From assembly GCA_027026295.1 (NCBI GenBank), contig JALVOR010000368.1, positions 1 to 6,989 of the forward strand: 6,989 nt of DNA. Direction: 5' to 3'. The stretch comes from Anaerolineales bacterium (GTDB taxonomy: Bacteria; Chloroflexota; Anaerolineae; Anaerolineales; DRMV01). Below, one piece after another: positions 1 to 5,552 of this stretch; position 1 is the stretch's first letter; each line of letters opens with the position of its first letter. The notes beneath the pieces are model-generated. The model was not told where the DNA came from and did not search any database. It saw only the letters and a program-made list of their open reading frames with translations. The position numbers were made by a program, and so were the translations under genes.

Positions 1-188
1 AAAGTCGCCAGGGCGTTCAAAGGGCACGCGTTTGCCTCCCAGGAAGCGGCACGAAGTGCTCAAAAAGGGCTCTCAGGCCACTTCCTGAAGCCCGAAAACG
101 GCTCGTTTATGGATTTGGTAAGGTGCTCAGCCTACCCCGCAAGGGTTGGAGTTCGCCTCACGTTGTCTAAAGTCCAATGTTAACAGAC
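1..188. other. left-edge stretch without an assignable gene
   Basis: One forward frame is open from the window edge to a TAA at 181-183 (about 60 codons), so it could be the tail of a gene that starts outside the window. Its translation matches no family I recognise, and a second forward frame also stays open for most of the stretch, so the open frame is weak evidence. No tRNA or other stable RNA is visible. I see no clear -35/-10 promoter for the operon that begins at 257, although one must lie here or further upstream. The word TGTCTAAAG at 164-172 recurs near the right end of the window. Confidence 0.4.
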
Positions 189-245
189 CACGGATAACAC
201 AGACGGCCACGGACACTTACGGATTTTCTGTGCGAATCTGTGAAA
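189..245 (+). repeat. interspersed CACGGAT/CACAGA repeat in operon leader
   Basis: This stretch is made of short degenerate words: CACGGATAACACAGA, CCACGGACACTTACGGAT, then TCTGTG twice (about 229-243). The same vocabulary recurs, in one orientation or the other, at 1815-1882 and 3498-3745. The CACAGA and TCTGTG halves can pair as a small hairpin. The element ends only a few bases before the ribosome binding site of the first operon, so it probably forms much of its 5' leader. I know this style of purine-rich intergenic repeat from environmental bacterial genomes, but the exact family is not verified here. Confidence 0.6.
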
Positions 246-247
246 TC

Positions 248-252
248 GGAGG
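248..252 (+). promoter_or_regulatory. ribosome binding site of the NifX-like gene
   Basis: GGAGG, continuing as GGAGGTGA, lies four bases before the ATG at 257. This near-consensus Shine-Dalgarno site decides the start. The same frame is open back to an ATG at 146, but those extra 37 codons run through the interspersed repeat and have no comparable site. Confidence 0.85.
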
Positions 253-256
253 TGAC

Positions 257-670
257 ATGCCAACCATCAAAATTGCCGTTGCAACGCCCGATGGCGAGCG
301 CCTGAGTGCGCATTTTGGCGAAACGCCGTGGTACGAGGTTTTCACCGTTGAGGATGGCAAAATCATTGCCCGCGAGCGTCGCGCCAAGCCCTTCAACCCG
401 GAACACGACCACGAACCCGGCGCATACGCCGAGCAGCATCGCCAGGGACGCGGCGGAAAGAACTTCTTTACCCCCATTCAGGATTGCCAGGTGCTCATCG
501 TGGGCGGCATGGGCGAGCGCGCCTACCAGTGGGCGCGCAGTATGGGGCTGGAAGTGCTCCCCACCAAGGGCACGGTGGAGGAAGCCGTGCACGCCTACCT
601 GGAAGACACCCTGGAAATCAACCCGCGGCGCATCCACCGCAGCGTGGGTGACCGCCACCACAGCCTGTGA
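257..670 (+). CDS. NifX/NifB-like dinitrogenase FeMo-cofactor family protein
   Basis: This 137-residue protein has the single-domain fold of the dinitrogenase iron-molybdenum cofactor family (NifX, NafY and the NifB C-terminal domain). Members bind iron-sulfur or FeMo cluster precursors, and many outside nif loci have no known role. The N-terminal strand IKIAVATPDGERLSAHFG (residues 4-21) with YEVFTVEDGKI, and the C-terminal QDCQVLIVGGMGERAYQWA followed by EEAVHAYLEDTLE (about 75-120), are the family hallmarks. A variable middle loop contains H50, H52 and H61, and the tail adds H127, H134 and H135, possible metal ligands. It is the first gene of an operon whose next gene overlaps it by four bases. 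No nitrogenase gene is in view, so a role in nitrogen fixation should not be assumed. Family assignment is firm; function is not. Confidence 0.88.
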   Translation: MPTIKIAVATPDGERLSAHFGETPWYEVFTVEDGKIIARERRAKPFNPEHDHEPGAYAEQHRQGRGGKNFFTPIQDCQVLIVGGMGERAYQWARSMGLEVLPTKGTVEEAVHAYLEDTLEINPRRIHRSVGDRHHSL

Positions 671-1227
671 AACCCCAACATTTCTCCCCACCGCGATGGT
701 TGTGGCTGTTGCTGGGTATCCTGCTGATTGCAGCGGGCATCGCTGCGTGGCTGTGGCTGCCCGAGATGCTGCCGCAGGAAGACGCCTCGGCCATCCCCGT
801 TGCAGTGGATTTCCTCGCCCCCGACCTGCACTTTACCACCCTCGAAGGCAAAGACATCGCCCTGAGCGATTACCGTGGGAAAGTGGTGCTCGTCAACAAC
901 TGGGCGACCTGGTGCCCGCCGTGCATTGACGAGATGCCGGTGCTGGACGCATATTACCGTGCCCACGCCGACGAGGGCTTCGTGTTGCTGGCTGTGGCCG
1001 CCCACGAATACCCTTTCGAGGTGCGCGAATTCCTGGAAAAGCACAACTGGCAACTGGCGCTCACCGTGGTGCCCGACCCTGAAGAGCGTTCGATGAGTGC
1101 CTTCCACCAAACCCACTTGCCCGCTTCGTATGTTGTGAACCAAGACGGCGTGGTGCGCCTGATGTGGGTAGGCGCTATCAGCCGTCGCAATCTGGAAAAA
1201 TTCGTTACCCCACTTTTGGAGAAATGA
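667..1227 (+). CDS. membrane-anchored TlpA/ResA-like thiol-disulfide oxidoreductase
   Basis: This 186-residue thioredoxin-fold protein starts at GTG, which overlaps the upstream stop as GTGA. There is no good ribosome site of its own, so translation is probably coupled. No later start would keep the N-terminal hydrophobic segment (about 11-31), which lacks a clear cleavage site and should act as a membrane anchor. The catalytic domain then faces outward. The AhpC/TSA-Redoxin-type region begins near APDLHFTTLEG (51-61). NNWATWCPPCIDEMPVL carries the redox motif WCPPC at 82-86, and LPASYVV supplies the cis-proline at P152. These residues are what ResA, TlpA and CcmG-type reductases use to reduce disulfides in secreted or membrane proteins, including apocytochrome c. 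The true substrate is unknown, and no cytochrome maturation genes are in view. Length is normal for the family. Confidence 0.9.
   Translation: MKPQHFSPPRWLWLLLGILLIAAGIAAWLWLPEMLPQEDASAIPVAVDFLAPDLHFTTLEGKDIALSDYRGKVVLVNNWATWCPPCIDEMPVLDAYYRAHADEGFVLLAVAAHEYPFEVREFLEKHNWQLALTVVPDPEERSMSAFHQTHLPASYVVNQDGVVRLMWVGAISRRNLEKFVTPLLEK
1218..1221 (+). promoter_or_regulatory. ribosome binding site of the OsmC-family gene
   Basis: GGAG lies inside the last codons of the thioredoxin gene. Three consecutive in-frame ATG codons follow at 1224, 1227 and 1230, with spacings of two, five and eight bases. The last two are well placed and the first is too close. The stop of the upstream gene (1225-1227) overlaps this cluster, so the two genes are translationally linked. 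Confidence 0.7.
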
Positions 1228-1229
1228 TG

Positions 1230-1703
1230 ATGGATGCTAAAGTTACCTTGTTGCAGCGCATGACCTTCGACGCCACCGCCGATAGCGGTTTCCATGTCAC
1301 CCTTGGCACGGTGCCGGAAGTCGGCGGCGACAACGACGGCTTCCAGCCGATGGAATTGATGCTAATGTCGCTGTTAGGCTGCACGGCGATGGATGTGATT
1401 TCCATTTTGCGCAAGAAGCGTCAGGAAGTCACCGCGTTCGATGTGAAAGGACATGCCGAGCGCGCCGACAGGCACCCCAAAGTGTTTACCCATGTCACCA
1501 TTGAATACCACGTCACGGGCAAAAATGTGGACGAGAAAGCCGTGGTGCGTTCCATCGAACTTTCGGCAGTTCGTTACTGCCCTGCCCAGGGCATGTTGGC
1601 AAAAGTGGTGCCCATGAAACTGCTGTATTACATCTACGAAGATACCCCCACCGGGCCGCAACTGGTCAAGGAAGGCGAGTACGTGCGCCCTGAGGACGCG
1701 TAG
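1230..1703 (+). CDS. OsmC/Ohr-family protein (YhfA-like)
   Basis: From the ATG at 1230 the protein has 157 residues; starts at 1227 or 1224 would add one or two methionines. The sequence follows the OsmC fold: an N-terminal beta region (KVTLLQRMTFDATADSGFHVTLG), then GGDNDGFQPMELMLMSLLGCTAMDV with the first conserved cysteine at C51, and RYCPAQGML with the second at C117. In OsmC and Ohr proteins this pair reduces organic hydroperoxides. The stretch PMELMLMSLLGCTAMDVISILRK points more to the general OsmC/YhfA branch than to Ohr, and the substrate of that branch is poorly known. It is probably cytoplasmic, as no signal sequence is seen. As the last gene of the operon, behind a thioredoxin-like protein, it fits a thiol or peroxide redox function, which is inference. 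A strong terminator follows 30 bases downstream. Confidence 0.9.
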   Translation: MDAKVTLLQRMTFDATADSGFHVTLGTVPEVGGDNDGFQPMELMLMSLLGCTAMDVISILRKKRQEVTAFDVKGHAERADRHPKVFTHVTIEYHVTGKNVDEKAVVRSIELSAVRYCPAQGMLAKVVPMKLLYYIYEDTPTGPQLVKEGEYVRPEDA

Positions 1704-1733
1704 CGCCCCCTGTTTGTCCCCATTTTGCCATGG

Positions 1734-1775
1734 AACACCGCCGCAGCAAATTGTGACCGCGGCGGTGTTTGTTTC
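1734..1775 (+). terminator. intrinsic terminator of the three-gene operon
   Basis: AACACCGCCGC (1734-1744) and GCGGCGGTGTT (1759-1769) form a perfect 11-bp GC-rich stem with a 14-base loop, followed by the T-rich tail TGTTTC. It starts 30 bases after the OsmC stop. It lies between convergent genes and could also act on the minus strand, but the T tail there is poor. Confidence 0.85.
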
Positions 1776-1782
1776 TGTTCTG

Positions 1783-1882
1783 AAGGGACAAAGGGTGCCA
1801 ACAGAAGCGTCCCTTTCTCTGTGTTTTCCGTGGCGTTTCTGTGCTTTCTGTGGTTATCGTCGGTGTCAATCTGTGGATTTTC
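1783..1882 (-). repeat. interspersed repeat between convergent genes
   Basis: On the minus strand this reads as a run of CACAGA-type words (ATCCACAGATTGACACC, AACCACAGAAAGCACAGAAA, AAAACACAGAGAAAG), the same family as at 189-245 and 3498-3745. At its left edge AAGGGAC (1783-1789) and GTCCCTT (1809-1815) form a 7-bp inverted repeat with a 19-base loop, which may mark the element boundary or be a weak extra terminator. The block ends about a dozen bases from the stop of the metal-receptor gene, leaving almost no other sequence in the gap. Confidence 0.6.
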
Positions 1883-1893
1883 CCCTTTGCGTT

Positions 1894-2760
1894 TCAGCGG
1901 AAAAGCGCCGGTAGCACTTGCAGCGCTTTCCCCAGGCGGGTGCCGTACCATGTCAACAGGCTGCCATCCAGCAAAAAAACACGTTCTGCCCGCGCCGCGG
2001 GTGTTTCGGCGAGCAGCCGCGCTATTTGCTCGCGCTCGGCTTCCCCGAACGCGCACGGTTCGTCGGGGAGCAAAATGACTTCGGGACGGGCGGCGATGAT
2101 TTCCTCTGCCGTCACACGGGGGTAGCGGGTGTCGCGGCCGTTGGGGGGCTGGGGTTCAGCGCGCCCCAAATCTGCTTTGAGGGGGTAGCGGCGCTCGCGT
2201 TCGGCAAAGACGTTGTGGCCGCCAAATAGCGCAAGCAGGTCGTGCATGTAGGTGCGGGCGTTGAAGGTCATCCACCACGGCGTGTCATCGCTGAGATGGT
2301 CGAACCAGATGGGGCAAAATACGCGCATGGTTCCGGGCGGCGCGCTCTGGCGATGGAGGTCGATGGCGCGGGTCAAAATTTCGATTTGCCAACCGGCACG
2401 CACGCTGCGAAAAAGCCGTGCCAGCCCCCAGAGCACATCCAGCGACTCGTCCACGCTGAGGGGTGTTGCCGCCCAAACTGCGATGCCCTGCGCCTGCAGC
2501 GCGGCGATGGTCTTTTCGCTGTTTTCCTCGCGGTTTGCCAGCACAAGGTCGGGGTGCAGTGCGACAATGTCTTCCACGCGGGCGTTCTTGGGCCCGCCCA
2601 CTTTGGGTAACTGTTGGGCTTCTGGCGGCGAAACGCAAAAATCGGTCACGCCCACCACGGCGTCGCCCATGCCGAGGTCGAACAGGCTCTCGGTGATGGA
2701 AGGCACCAGGGAAACCACGCGGCGCGGCGGGTGCGGCAGTTGTGGAAGGGGGTCAATCAC
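1894..2760 (-). CDS. BtuF-like helical-backbone metal/cobalamin receptor
   Basis: This 288-residue protein belongs to the periplasmic binding protein family that includes BtuF (vitamin B12) and FecB-type iron-chelate receptors. Evidence is RRVVSLVPSITESLFDLGMG (13-32), then VVGVTDFCVSPPEAQQLPKVGG (35-56), DIVALHPDLVLANREEN (64-80), and a second lobe with EEIIAARPEVILLPDEP (219-235) and a closing FLLDGSLLTWYG. The motif order is that of proteins usually named cobalamin-binding protein. The start is GTG at 2760, chosen because AAGGA (2772-2768) sits seven bases upstream and the family domain begins at once. No signal peptide or lipobox is present, unlike a typical transporter receptor, and no permease or ATPase gene is adjacent. 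It may therefore be a cytoplasmic sensor or carrier, or use a permease encoded elsewhere. Specificity (corrinoid or iron chelate) cannot be read from the sequence. Confidence 0.85.
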   Translation of the reverse strand: MIDPLPQLPHPPRRVVSLVPSITESLFDLGMGDAVVGVTDFCVSPPEAQQLPKVGGPKNARVEDIVALHPDLVLANREENSEKTIAALQAQGIAVWAATPLSVDESLDVLWGLARLFRSVRAGWQIEILTRAIDLHRQSAPPGTMRVFCPIWFDHLSDDTPWWMTFNARTYMHDLLALFGGHNVFAERERRYPLKADLGRAEPQPPNGRDTRYPRVTAEEIIAARPEVILLPDEPCAFGEAEREQIARLLAETPAARAERVFLLDGSLLTWYGTRLGKALQVLPALFR

Positions 2761-2795
2761 GGCAACATCCTTGAGGGGCTGGAAGGTTTTGCGCC

Positions 2796-2824
2796 ATTGT
2801 ACAACGTTCGGGAAGGAAACGCAA
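2796..2824 (-). promoter_or_regulatory. predicted promoter of the metal-receptor gene
   Basis: On the minus strand TACAAT (2801-2796) matches five of six -10 bases. TTGCGT (2824-2819), 17 bases upstream, matches the first three bases of the -35 consensus. Transcription would start near 2789, giving a leader of about 29 bases to the GTG start. The -10 box lies in the 8-bp palindrome TTGTACAA, which could be a coincidence or part of an operator. Confidence 0.5.
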
Positions 2825-2840
2825 ACGCTGCTTTCCCGAA

Positions 2841-2977
2841 AACTTACAGCCCCCCATAGGCCCCCAGCGCGGTGGTTGGTAGCAATGTCTCACCCAGCCC
2901 AGGTTTGGAGCACGGGAGGTCGTCACGAAAGGTCAAACGTCCCCCTTCCAACCAAAGGCCACGCATCACACCGCCTT
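2841..2977. other. noncoding gap with a small palindrome
   Basis: No gene is supported between the small membrane-protein stop and the metal-receptor promoter. The sequence contains GGTTTG (about 2911) and CAAAC (about 2935) as a weak inverted pair around TCGTCACGA, a nearly perfect 9-base palindrome. The stretch could be a 3' untranslated region or a further interspersed element. There is no T-rich intrinsic terminator here that I would call. Confidence 0.35.
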
Positions 2978-3481
2978 TCACAAGCGCGTCAGAGCCAGCG
3001 CCGAGCCCAAAGCCAAAAAGGCCAGCCCCACGAAGGCTATCAAAGGGGAACTCAGCAGTGAGCCGATCACGGCTAAGAAAATCAGCCCACCCGGCAAGCG
3101 CAGGGGCACGCCGGTGAGTTTGTCCACATCGTAAAGCACCAGGCTGAAGCCGGTGAGCGCCAGGGCTTGCAACGCCTGTGCCAGAAAGGCCGAGGTAGGC
3201 GAAAGGCTCATCCACGCGCTCAGCAGCAGCACGGCACCCACCGCGCCCCAACGCGCGGCCCGCTGCCGGCGATAAAAGCACAGCACGCCTACCCCCCACG
3301 CGGCCTGCGCCAACGCCCAGGCCCCAGCAACAGCCCACGTTGGCGCGCTCCAGTTGAGCGCGGTCATACCCATCATCACCACAGCATAAATCACCGCCAG
3401 CACCAGCCCCACGGCCAACGGTGCCCGACAAGAGCCCACTCGCGGGCGCATCTGGCCGCGGCTTTTCTTTTTCTTGGTCAT
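2978..3481 (-). CDS. small multi-pass membrane protein, function unknown
   Basis: I do not recognise this 167-residue protein. It begins with a lysine-rich cytoplasmic head (TKKKKSRGQMRPR). Hydrophobic segments follow at about 22-42, 48-69, 78-93, 96-116 and 130-164; the last is long enough for one or two helices, so five or six membrane passes are likely. The only polar loops are RRQRAAR (71-77) and DVDKLTGVPLR (118-128). No catalytic or binding motif is visible. The ATG at 3481 has a good ribosome site, AGGAG, five bases upstream. No clear promoter is seen because the upstream DNA is a repeat block. The metal-receptor gene lies downstream on the same strand after a 217-bp gap with its own promoter, so the two are probably separate transcripts. 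The gene reality is supported by the start signal and the uninterrupted hydrophobic pattern. Confidence 0.7.
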   Translation of the reverse strand: MTKKKKSRGQMRPRVGSCRAPLAVGLVLAVIYAVVMMGMTALNWSAPTWAVAGAWALAQAAWGVGVLCFYRRQRAARWGAVGAVLLLSAWMSLSPTSAFLAQALQALALTGFSLVLYDVDKLTGVPLRLPGGLIFLAVIGSLLSSPLIAFVGLAFLALGSALALTRL

Positions 3482-3497
3482 GGTTGCTCCTAAATCA

Positions 3498-3745
3498 AAA
3501 ACGCAGAGAGGTTAACGCAGAGACGCAGAGAAAGCAAAGAGGTTAACGCCAAGGTCGCCAAGGGACGCAAAGGACGCCAAGATTAACGCAGAGGCACAGA
3601 GAGGTAACGCAGAGACACAGAGAAAGCAAAGAACGCAAAGAACGCAAAGAACGCAAAGAAGAACTTCTGTGTTCTCTGTAAATTTCTGTGTACTCTGTGT
3701 TTCTGCCTCAATTGGTGGAATCTGCGTAATCCGCGGTTTTTCGCT
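3498..3745. repeat. composite repeat block of CGCAGAG/CACAGAG words
   Basis: Almost all of this gap is built from short purine-rich words. A 27-base unit at 3514-3540 recurs at 3606-3632 with one difference (ACGCAG in place of ACACAG at the centre). Related shorter words such as GGTTAACGCAGAG and GACGCAAAGGACGCCAAG fill the space between. It then breaks into a tandem 9-mer (3626-3660). From 3663 the strand polarity flips to TTCTGTGTTCTCTG and similar words, so the two halves are roughly inverted relative to each other and could fold into a long imperfect hairpin. No gene is credible in it: a forward open frame from 3669 is pyrimidine repeat followed by antisense of the transporter. Confidence 0.8.
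3626..3660 (+). repeat. tandem 9-bp repeat GCAAAGAAC, about four copies
   Basis: GCAAAGAAC occurs at 3626-3634, 3635-3643 and 3644-3652, and again as GCAAAGAA from 3653. The copies are perfect, which suggests recent slippage expansion and a likely length-variable site. Units this short and without spacers are not a CRISPR array. Confidence 0.9.
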
Positions 3746-3791
3746 GAGCAGTTACACCCATTTTACCGCACCCGCGCCCCTACCGAAACGA

Positions 3792-3818
3792 AGGGGCGGA
3801 GAGGTCTTCTCCGCCCCT
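3792..3818 (-). terminator. hairpin terminator after the YeeE/YedE gene
   Basis: AGGGGCGGAGA (3792-3802) and TCTCCGCCCCT (3808-3818) make a perfect 11-bp stem with a 5-base loop. It lies 27 bases past the transporter stop. Read on the minus strand, the stem is followed by TCGTTTCGG, a weak T tract, so termination by hairpin is likely but may be incomplete. Confidence 0.7.
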
Positions 3819-3845
3819 GGGCACAACAGCCTCCACACAACCGGG

Positions 3846-5456
3846 CTACTTTTGAGCCATCTGATAGAGTTCTTTCTCCAGTTGATCCACCTCGTCCATC
3901 TTGCCTTCGGCTTCCAGTTTCTCCATGCGGGCCAGGTACATGTCTTCCGAAGACATCTTGACGATTTCGCCGGGTTGCACGCCCACGTTCTTGGCGCCCC
4001 GTTTGATCGCCCAGAAGAACATGTACAGCCAGAAGGCCAGGTAGAGGGCGTAAATCACTGCTTGCAGCGCAGGGCTATGCGGCGCGAGCAGGGCAGGCAC
4101 GAACGTGGTGGGCGCGTACGGCGCGCTGGCCATCAGACCGTCCCAGAAATCCCGCGCTAAGGTGTAAGGCAGGTAGCCCAAGTAGAAGAAGGGCCAAATC
4201 AGCAAGCCAGTGATGTAGAGCAAGCCCGTGCGACCGTAGTTGCGGAACTCGCAGCCGATCATGAAGATGGTGCCCAGCCCCAAGAGCAAGCCGCCGAAGA
4301 TGTCCATCGGCAGGGTGGTTTGCACGCGGATGCTGTGCGAACTGATGCCCACGGTGTGGAATTCGGGGCCCACATAGCCGCTGGCAAAGGCCTCCGAAGC
4401 CCAGTGGTGGCCTTCCATGATGCCGAAGAAGGCAAAGCCGATGAACATCACCAGGCCGGTGAGGAAAATGTGCAGGCTCAGCGCGGCGAAAGGTTGGAAG
4501 GAGACGAACACCGTGCGCAGCGAATAGGGAATGCGCCAGCGCATGGCCGACGCCCGCTCGCCCTTTTCCACCTCGCGCCCCAGTTCGGGGTTGATTAGGC
4601 CGCATTCGGTGCCGAAACCGGTTTTGGCCACCGACGTGCCCAGCAGCAACCCCACGATCACCAGCATGATGATGTTGGGCAGGTTGTGGCCGTTGATCAT
4701 GCTCTTGTAGATTTTGGTCTTTTCGATGGTCTCGGCCCAACCCATCTTCAGCGCGTAACTGTTGCCCGCCAACGCGTTGTAGGCAATGAGCACGATGATG
4801 ATGCCCAAGATGGCGTAAAGGGCATAGCGCACGCCCTTGGATTCTTTGACATCATCGCTCACTGTAAGGCCGTCGGCCCAACCCCGTTTGGCGGCTTCTA
4901 AGGTGAACCACAGGGTTTCCTGGCTCTTGAAATACGCCGAGAGGTTGAGGTTCCGTAAAATCACGAAACCGATCAACGCGCCGAGGGTGGCAAAGGCCAT
5001 TACCACCCAACTCTTGATGTTCATGGCCGCGAAGCCGCCTAACAGGTGGTGCAACGTGCAGCCGCCGGCCACACGCGTGCCCCAGGCAAAGAGGAAAGCG
5101 CCCAAAGCCACAAAGACCAGGCTTTTCTTGGGATATTTTGCCCAGGCACGGAACTCACCTTCCAGCCAGGCGAAGACCAGCGCGGCGACCATCGCGCCGA
5201 TGATCACCCACTGAATGGAAGGCTGATAATCGGGCTTGGTCGCAATCAGCGAATGGCCGAAAAGGGTGCTCTCCACCCCGGCCAACATGCGGGCCATACC
5301 GCTGGTGACCCCGACAAACTTGTGCTTGGGATGGCCCAAAGGCAAAAAGAGATAGTTGATGATTTCGGCCATGGCCGTCAGTACCCCGGCAGTCCACCAG
5401 GGCCACTGGCGTTTCAGCCATGGCACCCCCGCGTAACCGTTCTTGAACTTTGCCAT
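3846..5456 (-). CDS. YeeE/YedE-family transporter, TsuA-like (thiosulfate or related anion)
   Basis: This 536-residue polytopic membrane protein belongs to the YeeE/YedE sulfur-transport family, whose member TsuA imports thiosulfate. It contains exactly three cysteines, each in a conserved-looking motif: TRVAGGCTLHHLLGG (C133), FGTECGLINPELG (C285) and IGCEFRNYGRTGLL (C402). Three cysteines are essential in characterised TsuA, which supports a similar relay of the substrate through the membrane. Hydrophobic helices occur around 18-40, 80-98, 110-128, 148-167, 210-230, 260-278, 312-345, 385-430 and 450-485. A polar insert lies at about 176-208. The charged C-terminal tail (about 490-536, EDMYLARMEKLEAEGKMDEVDQLEKEL in outline) looks helical and cytoplasmic. 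The protein is much longer than the usual 330-400 residues. The ATG has a strong AGGAGG site seven bases upstream. Selenium- or other sulfur-compound transport is an alternative. Confidence 0.85.
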   Translation of the reverse strand: MAKFKNGYAGVPWLKRQWPWWTAGVLTAMAEIINYLFLPLGHPKHKFVGVTSGMARMLAGVESTLFGHSLIATKPDYQPSIQWVIIGAMVAALVFAWLEGEFRAWAKYPKKSLVFVALGAFLFAWGTRVAGGCTLHHLLGGFAAMNIKSWVVMAFATLGALIGFVILRNLNLSAYFKSQETLWFTLEAAKRGWADGLTVSDDVKESKGVRYALYAILGIIIVLIAYNALAGNSYALKMGWAETIEKTKIYKSMINGHNLPNIIMLVIVGLLLGTSVAKTGFGTECGLINPELGREVEKGERASAMRWRIPYSLRTVFVSFQPFAALSLHIFLTGLVMFIGFAFFGIMEGHHWASEAFASGYVGPEFHTVGISSHSIRVQTTLPMDIFGGLLLGLGTIFMIGCEFRNYGRTGLLYITGLLIWPFFYLGYLPYTLARDFWDGLMASAPYAPTTFVPALLAPHSPALQAVIYALYLAFWLYMFFWAIKRGAKNVGVQPGEIVKMSSEDMYLARMEKLEAEGKMDEVDQLEKELYQMAQK

Positions 5457-5463
5457 TGCATAA

Positions 5464-5469
5464 CCTCCT
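5464..5469 (-). promoter_or_regulatory. ribosome binding site of the YeeE/YedE gene
   Basis: AGGAGG on the minus strand, seven bases before the ATG at 5456. It is the strongest site in the window and suggests high translation of the transporter. Confidence 0.9.
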
Positions 5470-5483
5470 TATCAAAACATAAA

Positions 5484-5509
5484 AATTCGCGAATTGCCGC
5501 GCAAGCGGC
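5484..5509. promoter_or_regulatory. two adjacent palindromes in the transporter leader
   Basis: AATTCGCGAATT (5484-5495) is a perfect 12-bp palindrome. Directly beside it GCCGC-GCAA-GCGGC (5496-5509) is a perfect 5-bp stem with a 4-base loop. Both lie between the predicted transcription start of the transporter (about 5518) and its ribosome site, so they may be an operator or, in RNA, paired hairpins. On the transcript the second palindrome runs into TTTTT, which resembles a weak attenuator. Their function is inference. Confidence 0.55.
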
Positions 5510-5524
5510 GTTAATGTGGCGCTC

Positions 5525-5530
5525 ATTATA
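5525..5530 (-). promoter_or_regulatory. predicted -10 box of the YeeE/YedE gene
   Basis: A perfect TATAAT reads on the minus strand (CTTCTATAATGAG). No good -35 hexamer is found 16-18 bases upstream, which is typical of promoters that need an activator such as a LysR protein. Transcription would start near 5518, about 60 bases before the start codon. Confidence 0.6.
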
Positions 5531-5552
5531 GAAGCAAGCCCGCAAAAACAGT

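Noticed and set aside
1..183. Open frame entering from the left edge
   Set aside because: About 60 codons with no recognised motif; a second forward frame is open for almost as long, so it cannot be told from chance.
146..256. Longer start (ATG at 146) for the NifX-like gene
   Set aside because: The added 37 codons run through the interspersed repeat, show no family similarity and lack a ribosome site, whereas the ATG at 257 has GGAGG and begins exactly at the family's first strand.
257..670. Part of a nitrogen fixation cluster
   Set aside because: The protein family alone suggests it, but no nitrogenase or other nif gene is in the window and many family members occur in non-fixing bacteria.
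2252..3061. 269-codon plus-strand open frame
   Set aside because: It runs antisense through the BtuF-like gene and into the next gene, is rich in Arg, Ser and Thr as expected of a GC-rich shadow frame, and shows no family motif.
2844..3431. 195-codon minus-strand open frame overlapping the small membrane protein
   Set aside because: Its glycine- and arginine-rich translation is a frame-shadow; the alternative frame has a ribosome site and coherent membrane segments.
3498..3745. CRISPR array
   Set aside because: Units are 9-27 bases, degenerate and without regular unique spacers, and no cas gene is near.
3669..4160. Plus-strand open frame of 163 codons
   Set aside because: Its first part is repeat sequence and the rest is antisense to the transporter; it also reads through the terminator hairpin.
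4075..4740. 221-codon minus-strand open frame inside the transporter gene
   Set aside because: Shifted frame of the YeeE/YedE gene; histidine-, arginine- and alanine-rich with no domain.
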